From NCBI GenBank assembly GCA_948474755.1, contig CAOLHI010000059.1, forward strand, positions 248,001 through 312,000: DNA of 64,000 nt, given 5' to 3'. Every line of letters starts with the position of its first letter. The first letter of the stretch is position 1. The translations under genes and the position numbers were made by a program. The notes beneath the pieces were generated by a model that had not been told where the DNA came from, did not search any database, and saw only the letters and a list, made by a program, of their open reading frames with translations. This DNA comes from Ctenosaura bakeri (lineage: Eukaryota > Chordata > Lepidosauria > Squamata > Iguanidae). Positions 1 to 12,369 of this stretch are shown here, one piece after another.

Positions 1-574
1 TTTGTTAGTACCGCTTCTAAAATGGCTCACATACAATAGTGAGTTCACCTCTTCCTGTGGGACGCCACTGTTTTTATTAGCTGAATGTGAATTTGGTAAC
101 CACACAGACTCCTTTTTGAACCCACAATGCTTAGCAGGGTTCAGACTCAAGCAAAACATGTCTTTCCATCCAAAATATTATTGTTTTTCTAGCTTTTCTT
201 TTGAAAATCAAAAGCTTGAGAAGTACAAGTTCAAACAGAAAATCAGTTTTTAGCTCACCATTATTTTTAATTTCACAACTGTATTTGGGCTGAATCAGAG
301 TGATAATGTATAATTTATTGGATCAATAGTGGTACGAGGTACAGCCAGGAGAAAGAGACTTCATAAATGAAGACTCTCCACATCTACACTCTTTCCTATT
401 ACCTTACCTTGGATTAGACTCACTAGATGATGATAGACAAAGATCAGAGTGGTTATCTGTTTTTCAATCCATGTCTCCCAGTTAAGTGCAGATCTCTCCA
501 GCCATTATTTCTTTGTGCATTGCTCTTCTCATTCCTTTGGACCACACTATTTGCCAAGTTCCAACACTAGTTCC

Positions 575-1368
575 CAGTGATGTAGACTTGAGTCAACTTA
601 AGTCACTTCAGTGACTTGACTTGGACTTGACTCAGCAAAAGTACACGCTGACTTGACTCGACTCGTGACTTGCATATTTTTAGTGACTGACTTGCTGCCC
701 TTGGTTCAGTAACATAGTGCATTCATCCAGAAACCTTACAACTTGCTGCTTACATGGCAGTCTGTCTCAAGCCTAAAGTGTGGACACATTTCTCAGAGGG
801 AACAGAAAATCTGTTAGGCAACAAACTTGAGATGAGGTTGAGGTCTGCTCAGCAGCCTGTCCCTGCTACATATAGGAGAAGCTTTCTAAAACTTTTCCTA
901 AGAGCAGAAGGCAAGACTCATGCCCAAAGTGCAGGTTGCTTATGTCAGAGGGGAACAGAAAATGTATTAGGCAACAGGCTTGAGGAGGAAGGATCCTTCC
1001 TTCTAAAGCTCTTGAAACTTTAGTAATGGACAATAAGTAATATCCTTATTTCCCATTTCTGAAAAAGCCTCCAGCTTTGCAAATGGGAAGTAAGAAGGAT
1101 CCTGTTTCCCACTTCTGAAGCTGCAGATGGCAAAATCACAAAAGTAGAGATCCAACTCTACTTAAATTGTTAAAGCCTACTTTATTCAACTCTGTCCAGA
1201 AATTCTAGAATACAGATTGGGGTATAAAGTTGGCTTCCAGACTTGAGACTTGACTTGAAACTTGACTTGAAAGTATCTTGCAAGGACTTGAGACTCAACT
1301 TGAGACTTGAAGGTAGAGACTTGAGACTTAAGTTGAGACTTGGAATAAAAGACTTAAATACATCACTG
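575..1368. mobile_element. Old hAT-like element with TTGAGACTTGA-type subterminal repeats
   Basis: Terminal inverted repeats are CAGTGATGTAGACTTGAGTC on the left and the complement of CAGTGATGTATTTAAGTC on the right. Flanking octamers CTAGTTCC and CCAATTCT agree at five positions and differ only by transitions, consistent with a decayed 8-bp duplication. Both subterminal regions (about 580-690 and 1235-1350) are packed with short ACTTGA/GACTTG repeats in both orientations. No transposase is recognisable. Confidence 0.55.
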
Positions 1369-2604
1369 CCAATTCTCTGTTTCTACTTCTATTGGCCTAT
1401 TGCCTCCCCAACTTCTGCATTCCTAGATCAATTTTGTTTCTCTTGTCTGCAGGCCTTCTACCTTATCTAGCACACTACTTCTCTCTAGAAGATAAGGAGG
1501 TCAGCCAATGGCAGGTGAAGGCCATTTAGCATACCCAGCTCTACTGCCTTACTGGAGAAGTTTAGTCCATCATGCCAGAGGCATGCTTACTATCAAGAAA
1601 GCAAACTGTCCCTCTAACAAGGCCAGGCCAAAACAGTTTTCTGCCTGAGACAGAGCTGCAAATGATTCTTTATGCTTCTTCAACCTTAAGCCAGGGTGCC
1701 TCATTTCCATAGACAGTCTGCACATGAGGAACAACATGACAAATGTATCTCTCCTCTATCATAAAAATAATAAAAGGACAATAAATGAGGTAAGTGGCAA
1801 TCTGTTGCCCTTTGGGGATAATGTAAATTAAATGCTGGAGTGACTGGCTTATTCTGTCAAATGGTAGCACCTGTGCCACCCTTTCAGAAGATCAGTTTCT
1901 ATTAATGTAAAACAATCCACTCCCTTGCCCCAAGTTTCCAACAATGCAGAAACCTGAATAAATGCCCTGGGTAATCATCAAAGTGGGAGGCAGAAAAAAA
2001 AGCATAATGATTGTGAAGAAAGTAGAATGATTTTCAATTAGAATGAAAGGATATGTAGAATGGTTAAGATAGACTCTGTTGTCTCTGCCTAAAAATGAGA
2101 TAGTTATGAGTCCTCTGGGAAAAAAGTAGAATGGCATTCCACTCCATCCCACCAAACTTTGTCCATGTATTAGGGAAAGGAATGCTGAATCCAGTCCATT
2201 GTAAAAAGACTGACAGAGCTGAGTGTCATCTACACAGGTGAAAACTTGGAAAATTACTTTTAAGAAGCCATTCATTCCAATTATAGCTCCAGAATTCACC
2301 TCATAGCTTGATACTGCTACCCTGCAGAACGGTCTTTTAATGGGGAGGGGGCTATACTGTATCTTTATTGCTATGCTGTACAATGATTTTATACGATTTT
2401 TAATCCTTGGTGTTTTAATATGAAATTTTATTTAATTATTTAAACTTTTTATCATTAGGTTTATTAGCTGTTCTCTTGCTTTAAACTTGGGAGAAAGGCT
2501 TAATGTAAGCTAAACAAATGATGTTTGCAACAGGGCCAATGTTTGATCAGAATCAAAATAGCCTGGACTGGTTCCTACCTGAATATTAGGGCTAACTTCC
2601 TTTA
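1369..2604. other. No gene recognised
   Basis: AT-rich, unique-looking. One minus-strand open frame (1892-2383) contains VDDTQLC, which weakly recalls a LINE RT, but its flanks do not support that. Nothing else to report. Confidence 0.6.
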
Positions 2605-2778
2605 TTGTAAGGGTTGGTGGACAGTGGAATAAACTGCCTTCAAAGGTATTGGTCTCTCCTTTGGAGAGCTCTAAACAGAGGATGGAGACCAGTGTACATT
2701 CCTGCCGGGCAGAGAATTGGGCTACATAGTCCTGTGATCCTTATTAGCTCTTAAAAGTGTATGATTCTGTAATTCTAT
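2605..2778 (+). repeat. Diverged CR1/L3-type LINE 3' end
   Basis: GACAGTGGAATAAACTGCCT ... GAGGATGGAGACCAG ... ATTGGGCTACATAGTCCTGT ... GTATGATTCTGTAATTCT follows the layout of CR1-type 3' ends (removed-excess-cleavage phrase, 'ttggactagatggcc', terminal ATTCT repeats) but is heavily mutated. Confidence 0.6.
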
Positions 2779-3295
2779 ACCTGAGGATCCCAGGACAGCA
2801 CATAAGAAAATCCATCTGAACAGTGTAACATTGTTAAAAACAATAAGAATAATTTGAAGGTTAAAAGCCTATCAAACCAATGAATACTTAAAACCAGGTG
2901 ATCAAAAGTGCTACCACACTACATCAGCTTTAGCTCATCATTAACAGGATGGAGTCCAAGACAGACCTGACCCATCTTTTGCCCTTCTCTGGTTCCATTT
3001 CTTAGGTCCCACAGCATTCCCAGCTTTACTCAGGTATAGTGTTTGGAAATGATGTGTTACCTATAACTAGTTACTTGCACTATGGCAGATGGTTTCTGTG
3101 TCAGAGAGGCAAAGACTCCAGGCTTTATGCCAAACTTTAAAGATGTGATGCTTAAAATATATTCAGCACCTTGGATAACTCCTTAAAAGTTTCAAATAAA
3201 CCCCAGAGGAGATTCACAGCTCCCTTGACTTGGAAGCTATTGACTACCATTGGACTTATAATTAATTCCTATTTTTCAAGTGTTGATGCTGTAAC

Positions 3296-4119
3296 CATAC
3301 CTCCCAACATTTCATAGATGAAAACTGGGGGCTTTTTCACACTTGGCGAAGAAAACACCCTGTTCTGTTGCTTACCGGACTGGTGTGCTCCCTCGGAGGA
3401 TCCAGGCTGATCCAGAGCAATGCATGGCCACGCTACACACTGCTCCTGGGATGAAAACGGCGGCTTCCGGTTGGTGGAGGCTCTCCACCAACCAGTGAAG
3501 CTCGCCAGCCTAAAGCCCACCCCCAGAAGATCTGCAGGCTTCCGCTGGTGCAAGCCTGCAAATCTACACCGGAGTGCAGCCAGGGAGTGGGGCGCGCCAC
3601 ACTGTTGAAAGACCTGTTTTAAGCGGTCTTTCAATAGCACAGTGAGTGACAACTTCTGGTCATTCCAGAGTGGGCTGAAGTCAGAAACTACAGAAAGTAG
3701 TCTGGACCCATTTCGCCCCCAAGTGCAAATGTCCTCGCTGGAGGACACGCTGCCCCGTTGCAAAAACAAAGTGCGGAAAAGGCCTGGGACAAATGTGGCC
3801 AAACAACATTAGAGTGTGGCCAAGATGGCAAAAAGTATTAATGAAGAGGGATTAGATAATCTGTAAGAGGCTGTAGCAGTTTGCTTTTACCTGAGTCAAG
3901 ATTCCATCTTCTCATCTCATCTCACCCCTACTGAGTTAATTGAGTACAGACTGCTTTTGCAGTTTGAATGCATTTGCAGCAACTAAAATAAGCTGAGGCC
4001 AAAAGGGGGAAAGTGGGAGGAGGAGAGAGAAACTGGGACATAAAAAGCTGCTGAAAAACTGGGACAACAGGGGATTAATCAGAACTGTCCCTGCCAAATC
4101 AGGATAGTTGGAAGGTATG
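3296..4119. mobile_element. CATAC...GTATG element, copy 1, interrupted
   Basis: Ends are CATACCTCCCAACATTTC and, inverted, CATACCTTCCAACTATCC. The outer hexamers TGTAAC (3290-3295) and TATAAC (4120-4125) differ by one transition, suggesting a 6-bp duplication. A second copy is at 48701-49980 with alignable interior (GCAGTTTGCTT, AAGTGGGAGGA, CTGCCAAATCA). Copy 1 is split by the inverted-repeat element at 3329-3784. No coding capacity. The family is not one I can name. Confidence 0.65.
3329..3784. mobile_element. GGGC/GGCC-ended inverted-repeat element nested in copy 1
   Basis: Termini are GGGCTTTTTCACACTT and, inverted, GGCCTTTTCCGCACTT, flanked by TGG on both sides (3326-3328, 3785-3787). 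The second CATAC...GTATG copy has the uninterrupted sequence (AAAAACTGGGACATATGTGG), confirming the exact insertion. The interior is GC-rich and related to that of 52015-52500. It has two stem-loops near its right end: TTGAAAGACC/GGTCTTTCAA at 3605-3634, and GTCCTC/GAGGAC at about 3730-3745. Confidence 0.8.
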
Positions 4120-4125
4120 TATAAC

Positions 4126-5804
4126 TGAAGATATTGTGCCCTGACATCATTGCTGAAGTAACAATAAGGTAGGTGAGAAGAAAGTGTGTTTTGTGCTACA
4201 GGCCAGCAGCTTTAACATTCATCCCCACCCCCAAAAAAAAAAGAACAAAAAGGAACTATTACAGTTCCTGTGAAGAAACGGGAAAGTAAAAGGTTAACAT
4301 AATTTTTAATTATAACAGTAACTAACTACTTTGAGGGACTTGGCTCAATAATTGTAACCAATTATTTTTGCAAAATAACTTTCTAGGCTCTGCCTAGTCA
4401 TCACTTTGATACATACCAGAAGCAGGAATGAGCTGTTACTCTACAGATGCTTCCACTGTAACAGTCCAGCAAGTTGGCTTGCATTGGCAATCAAGAGTGC
4501 CTTCCACTGATTTTTTTTTAAAATCGTCTACTCTTCTAAAGTTTGAGGGAAATTCTTGAAAAAAACTAACCCTGTCTTTATTGGGTTATAGTCCATTCAT
4601 TTGGATGGTTTCAATTGATTTGGATGGTTTCTATTCTATTGTATGCCTAGTTTAAATGCTTGAGAATAACAAAACATAAATTTAAAAAAAACTAAATAAA
4701 AAGAATTTGATCAACGATAGTCTGTGATTCTATAGTCACCTCAGCTAATGCAGCAAAGAGAACAATATAACAAATCTGAACCATTTCCATGATGCAGAAA
4801 TCATACCTTCCCAAATCTTTTGCATTGGTGTGAGAGATAAAAGTGTTTTGAAACTACTATTACCATCTGCTTGAACCAGGACAATTCAACCATGTGATAA
4901 ATGAGACCCTTTTGAGAGAAATTATTAACATGGAAAGTTATACATAACCAATTAAACTTGTATGCTAAACTTAAATCCCTGAGATTCCCGAGGGGCATAA
5001 GCGCAAATGACGTGACTTGGGATTCTGGCTACACAAAAACAGCAAGGAAAGCAGTCTTAAAATACTGTATGTGCGGTCTTAACTTTCCCCTGTCTCACAA
5101 CAGCTACTTAGTCTCCAAAATAACATTTTATCTGTAAGCTTATATGCTTACTTAGGAATGTTAAAAAGGCTCTCACTGGTTAAAAGTGAAAAAATTTGCC
5201 TTCACTGGTGCTTGTATATGTAGTCAAATATACTCTGTTTCTCACTCCTGGGACATATATTAACAGTGTGCAATCTCTTCTGAAGTGTTTCATGTCGGTA
5301 ATAATTCAATAAGCTTTTAAGAATCAGGAATTCTGATGACTGACAAGAAACAGATTGCTGCAAGGCCTTTTTGTTCAGAACTATTTGGCCTTGGTAGTAG
5401 TAGTGGCAGTAGTACTAGTAATGATAGTAACATGTGACTTTTGTACAGTACTTTTGAGGTTTCAAAGCATTTCATGTACATTTCCTCACAGTTCTTACAA
5501 CAGTCATATAAGGTGAGACTATGAAGAAGTGGGAGACTGATAGTGAGAAGACAATGCTTTGAACTGAGTACCATCTTGACCACTGTTTTAGGATACTTTT
5601 CCACACACAGGTTAAGCTTCATTTCATAATGCAGATTTAAAAGCCATGTTGGTTAGTTATTTACATTACAAGCACCTCTCTGTGCATTAACAATTCCCAG
5701 ATATTAATATACAGCACAGAGCAGTTTTAGTCCCCATGTGCGAAAATGCTTGTAACCACTACATCACACCAGTTCTGGATAGATATGGTACCTATAAGAG
5801 AATT
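4126..5804. other. No gene recognised
   Basis: AT-rich non-coding sequence with a GTA-rich microsatellite near 5393-5430. The phrase CATTTCCTCACAGTTCTTAC near 5475-5500 resembles a widespread ancient repeat, too short to name. Confidence 0.6.
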
Positions 5805-5965
5805 GTAGAACCCTACAGTTGGAAAGAACACCGAAGGTTGTCTCAGCAAACCTGTTGCTGAGCTTCCGTCGGGGGGAGGTCCCCATTCAGCCTGTGCTTA
5901 AACACTACCAGCGAAGACGCTGGATATCCCCCTCCCCTTCTTCCTTCAATGAAATTTTTCCTTCA
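5805..5965 (-). repeat. Diverged CR1-type LINE 3' end
   Basis: The plus strand reads GTAGAACCCTACAGTTGGAA ... CAGCCTGTGCTTAAACACTA, the antisense form of a CR1 3' terminus. Confidence 0.6.
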
Positions 5966-8609
5966 GTCCCCAAATTTCCAGCACTGCAGTAACTTGAAAA
6001 GTGCAAGAGAGCATTTAGAAATAGAGACTAGGCATCCAAAGAAAAGGGGCAGGCATAGTTAACAAAGCAATGGAAACTGGAAATGTAAGAGTTCTAAGTG
6101 TGAATGGTTTTCAATATCTCAGTCTGTGCTATACAAGAAATTTGGGGAATAGAAGAAAAGTTTTACTGGGGGCAGAATTCTTATTCTGTAGAGCAATCAG
6201 CTTCAGCCCCATGAGGCATTCTGCTCCGTTTTCAGTCTTCCTACCCTGCTCCTGTCATTGGTACCCACAGGTCTGGAGATAACCTTGTGAAGTCACAACT
6301 TCTACACTTATGGCTACTATGGCTTGTTGTATATATGGCTTTGTAGATCCTCAATATAAAATCAAACAGTACAAATCTTGCAGGGTACCACAGTAGCTCC
6401 CTTGGTGCCTATGTTGCCTGATATTTTTTCTCTGTGTGTGTGTGTGTATGTGTGCTCTCCTGGTCTTCCTAGGCTGTCTCTCAAATTTCAGTTTACTACT
6501 CTGCCTTTGGTGGTCTTGTTATCTGCTCTAGGTTGTGAGCTAGCTGTGGATGATAGGCTCATTGGAAGAGTAGTCCATTTGCCAAAGAAGTCTATGTGAC
6601 TCACCTCAAGCAGCAGAAACTCCTCCAACTGGGATTGTAAGCCAGAACACAGACTAACAACTCCTCTTAGCTTCTTTTAGCATTTTAACATAACACTATG
6701 TAAACAAGCTGATATCATTGGACTAAGTCCATCCTTAGTGCCAACTAGAGTAGATCCACTGAATCAATGGGACATATTTGAGTGTTGATCTTGCAAGTCC
6801 CATTCATTCAATGGATCTACTACAGTTTATTTATTTATTTTTATTTATTAAAATATTTATATCTTGCCTTATATAAGGAGATTTCAAGGCAGGTTACAAA
6901 TGGCATTAAAACAAATCAAATAGGTTGAGAGTAGGAATTAGATCTAGCCTTTTTACTAACTAAGTTCTATTTTTTAGAGATATTTTCCCAGTGTTCTCAT
7001 TACACAGGGACCTGATACCTATACGTAGGGCTTTGAAACTTCTATCAAAGGTAAGGGTCAAATCAGACATTAAGGGAAATGTGTGTTTCCTATGATTAAC
7101 TTGTTTTACCTGCCACAGTAAAATTTCCTTAAAGTTATGTGCCTCAACAATCCAACTTGCAGATTAATCCCATGTTTACCTTCCATAGATCCGTCACAAA
7201 ACCAAAGCATGACAAATGCTACATCCACAGGAGAGGAATATCTTATGCTATGACAACTGACATATTTTACCAATTGGTAGCTCATCTCTGCAAAAACTGT
7301 GCTAAATGTAACTAGTACTTAATGCTAAATTCAAATACAGTCTTCCAAATACTATCGGATTGCAAGTTCAAACCCTCTAGTCAGCAGAGCCAGTGGTGCA
7401 GGGCACTGGGAGCTCCAATCAAACAACAAGAAGGGTTTCACTTTGTATTTGCCTGTCCTAGTGATCCTTAATGTGTAAGAATCACTGCAAAGAATTCCAG
7501 TAAGGAATGAATAGAAAAAAGCTTTTATCAATTCCTTGTAAAGTAGGACTTGAAATCTCTGAATATGCCTTGTCTATTGGTTCTTAAGGTGTATTAAGGA
7601 AGGACAATGAAATAGTCAAATAGTAATTTCAGAAACAAAGGTAATTTGAAGAAGGAAGAAAGTTTGGGTGGCCACTCACAAAGAAAACCAGTCTCCCTTC
7701 CATCTTTGCCAAAATCCCACAAAGCCTATTTGCAGCACTCTGACTGTTATTATTGACTACTCGAACTCCTTGTCATTTGGACAATGGAGCACCTGCCAGA
7801 GCTGCCTGTGAATCATTATGCTAAGTAAGCTACAGAGCCATACTGGAACCTCTGATATCCAAGAATTATCCAGGGTAATGTGAAGAAAGCACTATGTTTG
7901 CTTTCATTTTAAGGCTTAAAAAAAATGCCTTGTGAGTTAGAGGAGCCTCAAAATGTCATCCTATGCATGATATATTGACTCAAAGGCAAGTCTCCTTGTA
8001 TTCAAGAACATTTACTCCCGTATCCATGTGCAGAAGGGGATCACAGAGTCTCATGTTCCCAGAAGGATTTAGAATATTGGTTATTCAGCTATGTTTAAGA
8101 GAAGAAGTTGGCAGTGCTTCAGATATTTAAGAGATATCAAGCCTATATGGATGAAAAGGCTGGGAGGTAGGATTATGGTGCACTGGAAGGTAAGAATGTT
8201 TGGATAACAATTCAGAGATATGGTGGCATCCTGTTGTGACATATTGAAACATAAATTCAATGGGTACCCACAGAAAAGAAGATGAGTCCCGCTACTGAGC
8301 AGGGACACATTTTATATTTCTGCCATGGTGGCAAAACTATGTCTCCCATAATTGCCTAGGCTTTACTCAACTTTGACTCTGTAGTCCAAAAAGCCTGAAC
8401 TGGAAATGGATCATTTTCCTGAAGGAGACTTTGGAAACAGCTAGGTAAAGGTGATTCTAATGGTTCAGGAACAGGTGATATAATTGAACATATCTGCACT
8501 GAGAACTGGGTGGGGTAGGTCAACTCCTTGCTAACATATCTAAAATACTCCTTGATCTCCAAAGATTGTAATGCCATTGATGAGGGTATCACTCTGACAA
8601 TCTCTACGA
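5966..8609. other. No gene recognised
   Basis: Apart from the short repeat at 6820-6915, a GT run near 6433 and the duplicated 'tcaatgggac' phrases near 6760-6830, I see nothing in this stretch. Confidence 0.6.
6820..6915. repeat. Short copy of the unclassified repeat
   Basis: TTTATTTATTTTTATTTATT then TATATCTTGCCTTATATAAG and TTTCAAGGCAGGTTACAAAT resemble the start of the repeat at 10355. Confidence 0.45.
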
Positions 8610-8905
8610 GATTGCAATACCATTGATGTGGGTATCACCCTTGACAATCTCTATGATTTAGAAGTATCATTTTGTGGTGGCTTGGTGCTCATACAACAGG
8701 GTTGGTTCCAGAGAAAAACACTGGGTGGCTGTACCTCAGTTCCTTAGCAGCCAATTTTTGCAGTACCACAGGATACTATCTTGCCTCCAGCATGGTTTAA
8801 CACAAATATGAAGTCTTTGGTCAGAGTCATTAGGAGGTCTCAGGTGAGATATTACCAGCATGCTGGTGATAACTCAGTCATATTTCTCTGTAACCTCTAA
8901 ATCAC
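8610..8905 (+). pseudogene. L2-like LINE reverse transcriptase relic
   Basis: One plus-strand frame reads FNTNMKSLVRVIRRSQVRYY then QHAGDNSVIF. This aligns with the L2/CR1-type RT stretch around the catalytic YADD (consensus form 'FNIYMKPLGEVIR...YHQYADDTQLYF'). One catalytic Asp is lost and the frame is not otherwise open. It lies just before the 8914 palindrome. A 50-bp tandem duplication (8570-8660) is at its 5' edge. Confidence 0.55.
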
Positions 8906-8913
8906 AAGACACT

Positions 8914-9063
8914 GGCCATTTCCGCACTAGGCTGTTATAGTGTTATTATTCCACTATCAACATCCTATGGAATCTTGGAGTTTGCTGTTTGCAAGCCCCA
9001 GGATTCCATAGAATGTTGACAGTGAAATAACAGCACTATAACAGCCTATTGCAGAAATGGCCA
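8914..9063. mobile_element. 150-bp palindromic element, ACT duplication
   Basis: Starts GGCCATTTCCGCACTAGG and ends with the inverted sequence. The two halves pair along almost the whole length (TATTCCACTATCAACATCCT with its complement). ACT flanks both sides. It has no coding capacity. It is the first of a family of long-hairpin elements that recurs at 26239, 42815 and 56615. The 3-bp duplication suggests PIF/Harbinger-like mobilisation, but the targets are not TWA. Confidence 0.8.
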
Positions 9064-9066
9064 CTG

Positions 9067-10019
9067 TGCACATCCTTTCTGTTTACTGTGGCCTTTTAAA
9101 TGTTAACTGGCCCTTGCAGAAGGTAATTTAACTGGAGTGTGCTTTATGTTTTGTTATCAGTCATATTATCACTCATTATCATTTTCACTCATATTTGCCA
9201 GTAGCATAGACTGCTTTAAACAGAACCTGATCAATCCAAGGAACACAAAGCTACTGAGACAACAAGTCTCTTAATACCAGTTGCTTGGGACACATGTGAA
9301 CTTCCCAGAGGCATCTGGGTGAGTAGAACTCTCCTTATGTTGTCCAGCTGCCATAGATGAGAATCAAGGGAGGTTGGCCAGAGAGTCACCTTATTAAGTA
9401 CACTTGGCTCTGAATTGAAAAGGGAACAGAGAAGTGTATGAAATAAATATAGTTTCCTCTAAACCTTTGCCAATTATGCCCTTGAAATCAGAGTCAAAAT
9501 ACTCACACTTCAGCTATCTGTTATATAATCCACAATGTTGTATTCATATTGTCGTAGGAATATGTTCACAATACCAGATTATTTTATTTGGATGTGGTTT
9601 CAACCACCAAAAAACCTGCTACTAATAAAGATTTATATACAGGGTGGTCTGAAAATCACATGCTGTGGAGGTAAATTTCAGTAAGTGTTCAGACTGCTGG
9701 CTCTCAAATTAGAAAAACTTCTCAGCTAATGGTCTCCATTATGTGTGAACATTTTTAAACACCGAGAATGTGAAACATTTCATATCTTAATTCTGGGATG
9801 TTCAACAGAGATGGCTATGATATTTCCACAGAAATTCCACATGTCAAGAGCTGCAAGGCCTTGCTGTTCAGGAGGTGAAGGCAATGTCATTTCAGCCTAC
9901 AGTAATATCCTTCTAAAACCATAAATCTGACCATTTGTCTATGGAATAACATCCAAAATATTCATTAGGAATATATGCACAATGTGGAACAATGTTTCAC
10001 CAGCCACACTGCCAAGTAA
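9067..10019. other. Nothing recognised
   Basis: AT-rich, no open frame of interest and no recognisable repeat. Confidence 0.6.
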
Positions 10020-10245
10020 TCACCATCTAACATTTGCTTAAAACCGACCACCCTCTGGAGAAGTTAGCTCCACTACTGAAGAGCTCTTACCATCAGGAAG
10101 TTCTTTTTAAAATTTAGGTGGAACATCTTCTATTGTAAATTGAATCCATTGGTTCATGTTCTGGTATCTGATGCAGCAGAAAACAAGTTTGCTCTGTCTT
10201 CTAAGTGGTACCTCTTTAGATATATAAAGGTCCTAAATTATGAAA
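10020..10245 (-). repeat. CR1-type LINE 3' region fragment
   Basis: Antisense phrases GAAGTTCTTTTTAAAATTTA, GGTGGAACATCTTCT, TGAATCCATTGGTTCATGTT and CCTCTTTAGATATATAAAGG correspond to the 3' region of CR1-type LINEs. Confidence 0.65.
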
Positions 10246-10354
10246 AAATATGCTTGAAAAACAACATACAATAACTATTTGCACAAAGAGAGAGGTACAT
10301 ATTCACCTAAATATATCCTCAGTAATCATGAGGGCTGAAAGGTATAGTCGCAGT

Positions 10355-10770
10355 TCTTTTAAGATTATTTATTTATTTATTTATTATAAATTGAATGGGA
10401 CTCAAGGCAGCTTCCAAAAATAAGTTAAAAACATTTAAAACAATTAAAAATATTAAAAACCTATACATTTTAAAAAAAAACCTGTAACAATATGCAATTT
10501 TAAAACCAGACTAATAAATAAATCAAAAGCTCCCCAGCTCACATAAAAGCCTGCTTAAAGAGAAAGGGTTTTGTCACTGGCGAAAGGAGATCAGTGAAGG
10601 GGCCAGCCTAGCTTCCCATTGAAGAGTATTCCACAGGGTGGGAGTAGCCACTAAGAAGACTCTCTCCTGTGTCCAGACCAGGCAAGCCTGGGGCAGTGGC
10701 AGGACCGAGAGAAAGACTTTCCCTGAAGATCTTAGGGCTCTAGCAGGTTTGTATATGGTCTTTCAAAGAC
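10355..10770. repeat. Unclassified interspersed repeat (GGGACTCAAGGCAGC type)
   Basis: TTATTTATTT repeat, then GGGACTCAAGGCAGCTTCCA, an AT-rich run, CCTGCTTAAAGAGAAAGGG, GAGTATTCCACAGGGTGGGA and CAGGACCGAGAGAAAGACTT. A related copy lies at 15240-15545 and a short one at 6820-6915. This is a common reptile repeat type; I do not assign it to a family. Confidence 0.6.
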
Positions 10771-11845
10771 AATATGGATGCCAAATAGTTTCTGTATTAT
10801 GAGAGCCATTCACCCAAATTCCGTTGCTAGTCCTGACTCTAGTACACTCAGTAACTCAGGTACTGAATGGTAGATCAATACTTGGCAAATCTTGGTGATT
10901 CAACAAATCCTCTATAGTTCAGACTAGCAGTTGGATATAGGCCTATATTCTGTGCTTCTCTGTTTGACCACGGCTGTGCCAAAAGATCTCAATTCTTAAT
11001 ATGCCAGGGATTCAAAAAGAAGCTGATCTTTTCTGTGCCAGTTCTGCACCGTCCCAGCTATGGTTCACAGTCTTGTACACCCCTTTGTTACCTCAGCCTC
11101 CCTGTGTGCTACACTTAGGCAATAACTGGCACACCTGCTCCATTTCCAGACCTCAGCCAAGCAGCTGTTTGCATTATGTTTTCACAGGGGTGGAGGAACA
11201 ATTAAGGAGGTCAACATGCACTGCTTTTGTCTGAGGCTAAACCACAGAAAGTTACTGTAGCCAAATACTCATCATGCTTGAGGTATGAGCACGTGATGAC
11301 AATCCCCTACGGATTAAAAGCCTCTTGTTATGTTAGCCAAGGGCAGTGAGATGCTACACTGCCAGGCAAACAAGGATGAGCTTTCAATCCATGTGCAAAT
11401 GCCCCAGTTGCAGAACATGAGCAGTGATGAATCTTGGAATGTTTCAAGTGTCAGCTCTAATATAACAACACACTTTCACATTGCTTGCCTGCAAAGGGGG
11501 AACCGCTTTTTGGATTCTGTTTCTCAGATTTTCCCTTGAGTAATGTAACAGTAAACACATTCGTTCTCTATCCAACTTGAACATTTATCTCCTGATTCTC
11601 TTCCTTCCTACAAATTTATTTATCATACTTTTAATAAATCAGCTTCTACTAAATAAATCACCCCCCCATCAAAATACAACAGTCTATGTATAATTTAAAA
11701 TGTTTGTTATGTTGTCCAGTGCCATATGCTCAGTCACAGGGTCACCAACATCTGAGTTTTATCTAAAGCAACCAAAATAAAGACTGAAGCAAGATCTTGA
11801 GCCTGAAATGACAACTATGTCAGGTACCTCCTGAACAAATATTTT
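10771..11845. other. Nothing recognised
   Basis: No exon-like segment. Short frames at 11001-11234 and 11330-11539 have no family resemblance or start context. Confidence 0.6.
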
Positions 11846-12367
11846 GAATTATTATTCCTTTTGATCCAGAATGATCAATGATGATATTCCCACATCAGAA
11901 GTAGACAGCTTATGGTCCTCCAACAGTTGACTCCTATTATTGACTAAATTGGTTAGGGCTGGTGGGAATTGTAGTGAATTATTATTCCTTTTGATCCAGA
12001 ATGAATATTTATGAACCAGTTTTGACCAAACCTAATATTTAGCTTTAAATTAACACCCCAGACATTTTCATGTAAATATAGGACCAGTCAGAGTGTTCAG
12101 CGTCTTTTTCCCCAGAAAATTGTTAGCTTTTGCTACATTTTGCATAGAATTTGGTGTGAACATTTTTTTAGGGTCGTAGATGCTACCAGTAATATCTATT
12201 TCATTTAAATCATGACCAAAGTCATCAGTAAAAACAAATAAAATACCAGCCAAATTTACTAGTAAACAATTAATATTCCCACATCAGAAGTAGACAGCTT
12301 ATGGTCCTCCAACAGTTGACTCCTATTATTGACTAAATTGGTTAGGGCTGGTGGGAATTGTAGTGAA
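11846..12367. repeat. Interleaved direct duplications (29 bp and 95 bp)
   Basis: A 29-bp unit (11846-11874 = 11976-12004, TTCCTTTTGATCCAGAATGA) and a 95-bp unit (11884-11978 = 12273-12367, containing GACTCCTATTATTGACTAAA) each occur twice with no difference that I can see. They alternate along the segment. The 95-bp unit resembles part of a common 'ggctagggctgatgggaattgtagt' repeat. Confidence 0.9.
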
Positions 12368-12369
12368 CT

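Noticed and set aside
1892..2383. 163-codon minus-strand frame with VDDTQLC, possible LINE reverse transcriptase
   Set aside because: Only seven residues resemble the RT motif; flanking residues do not fit, unlike the clearer relics at 8610 and 18350.
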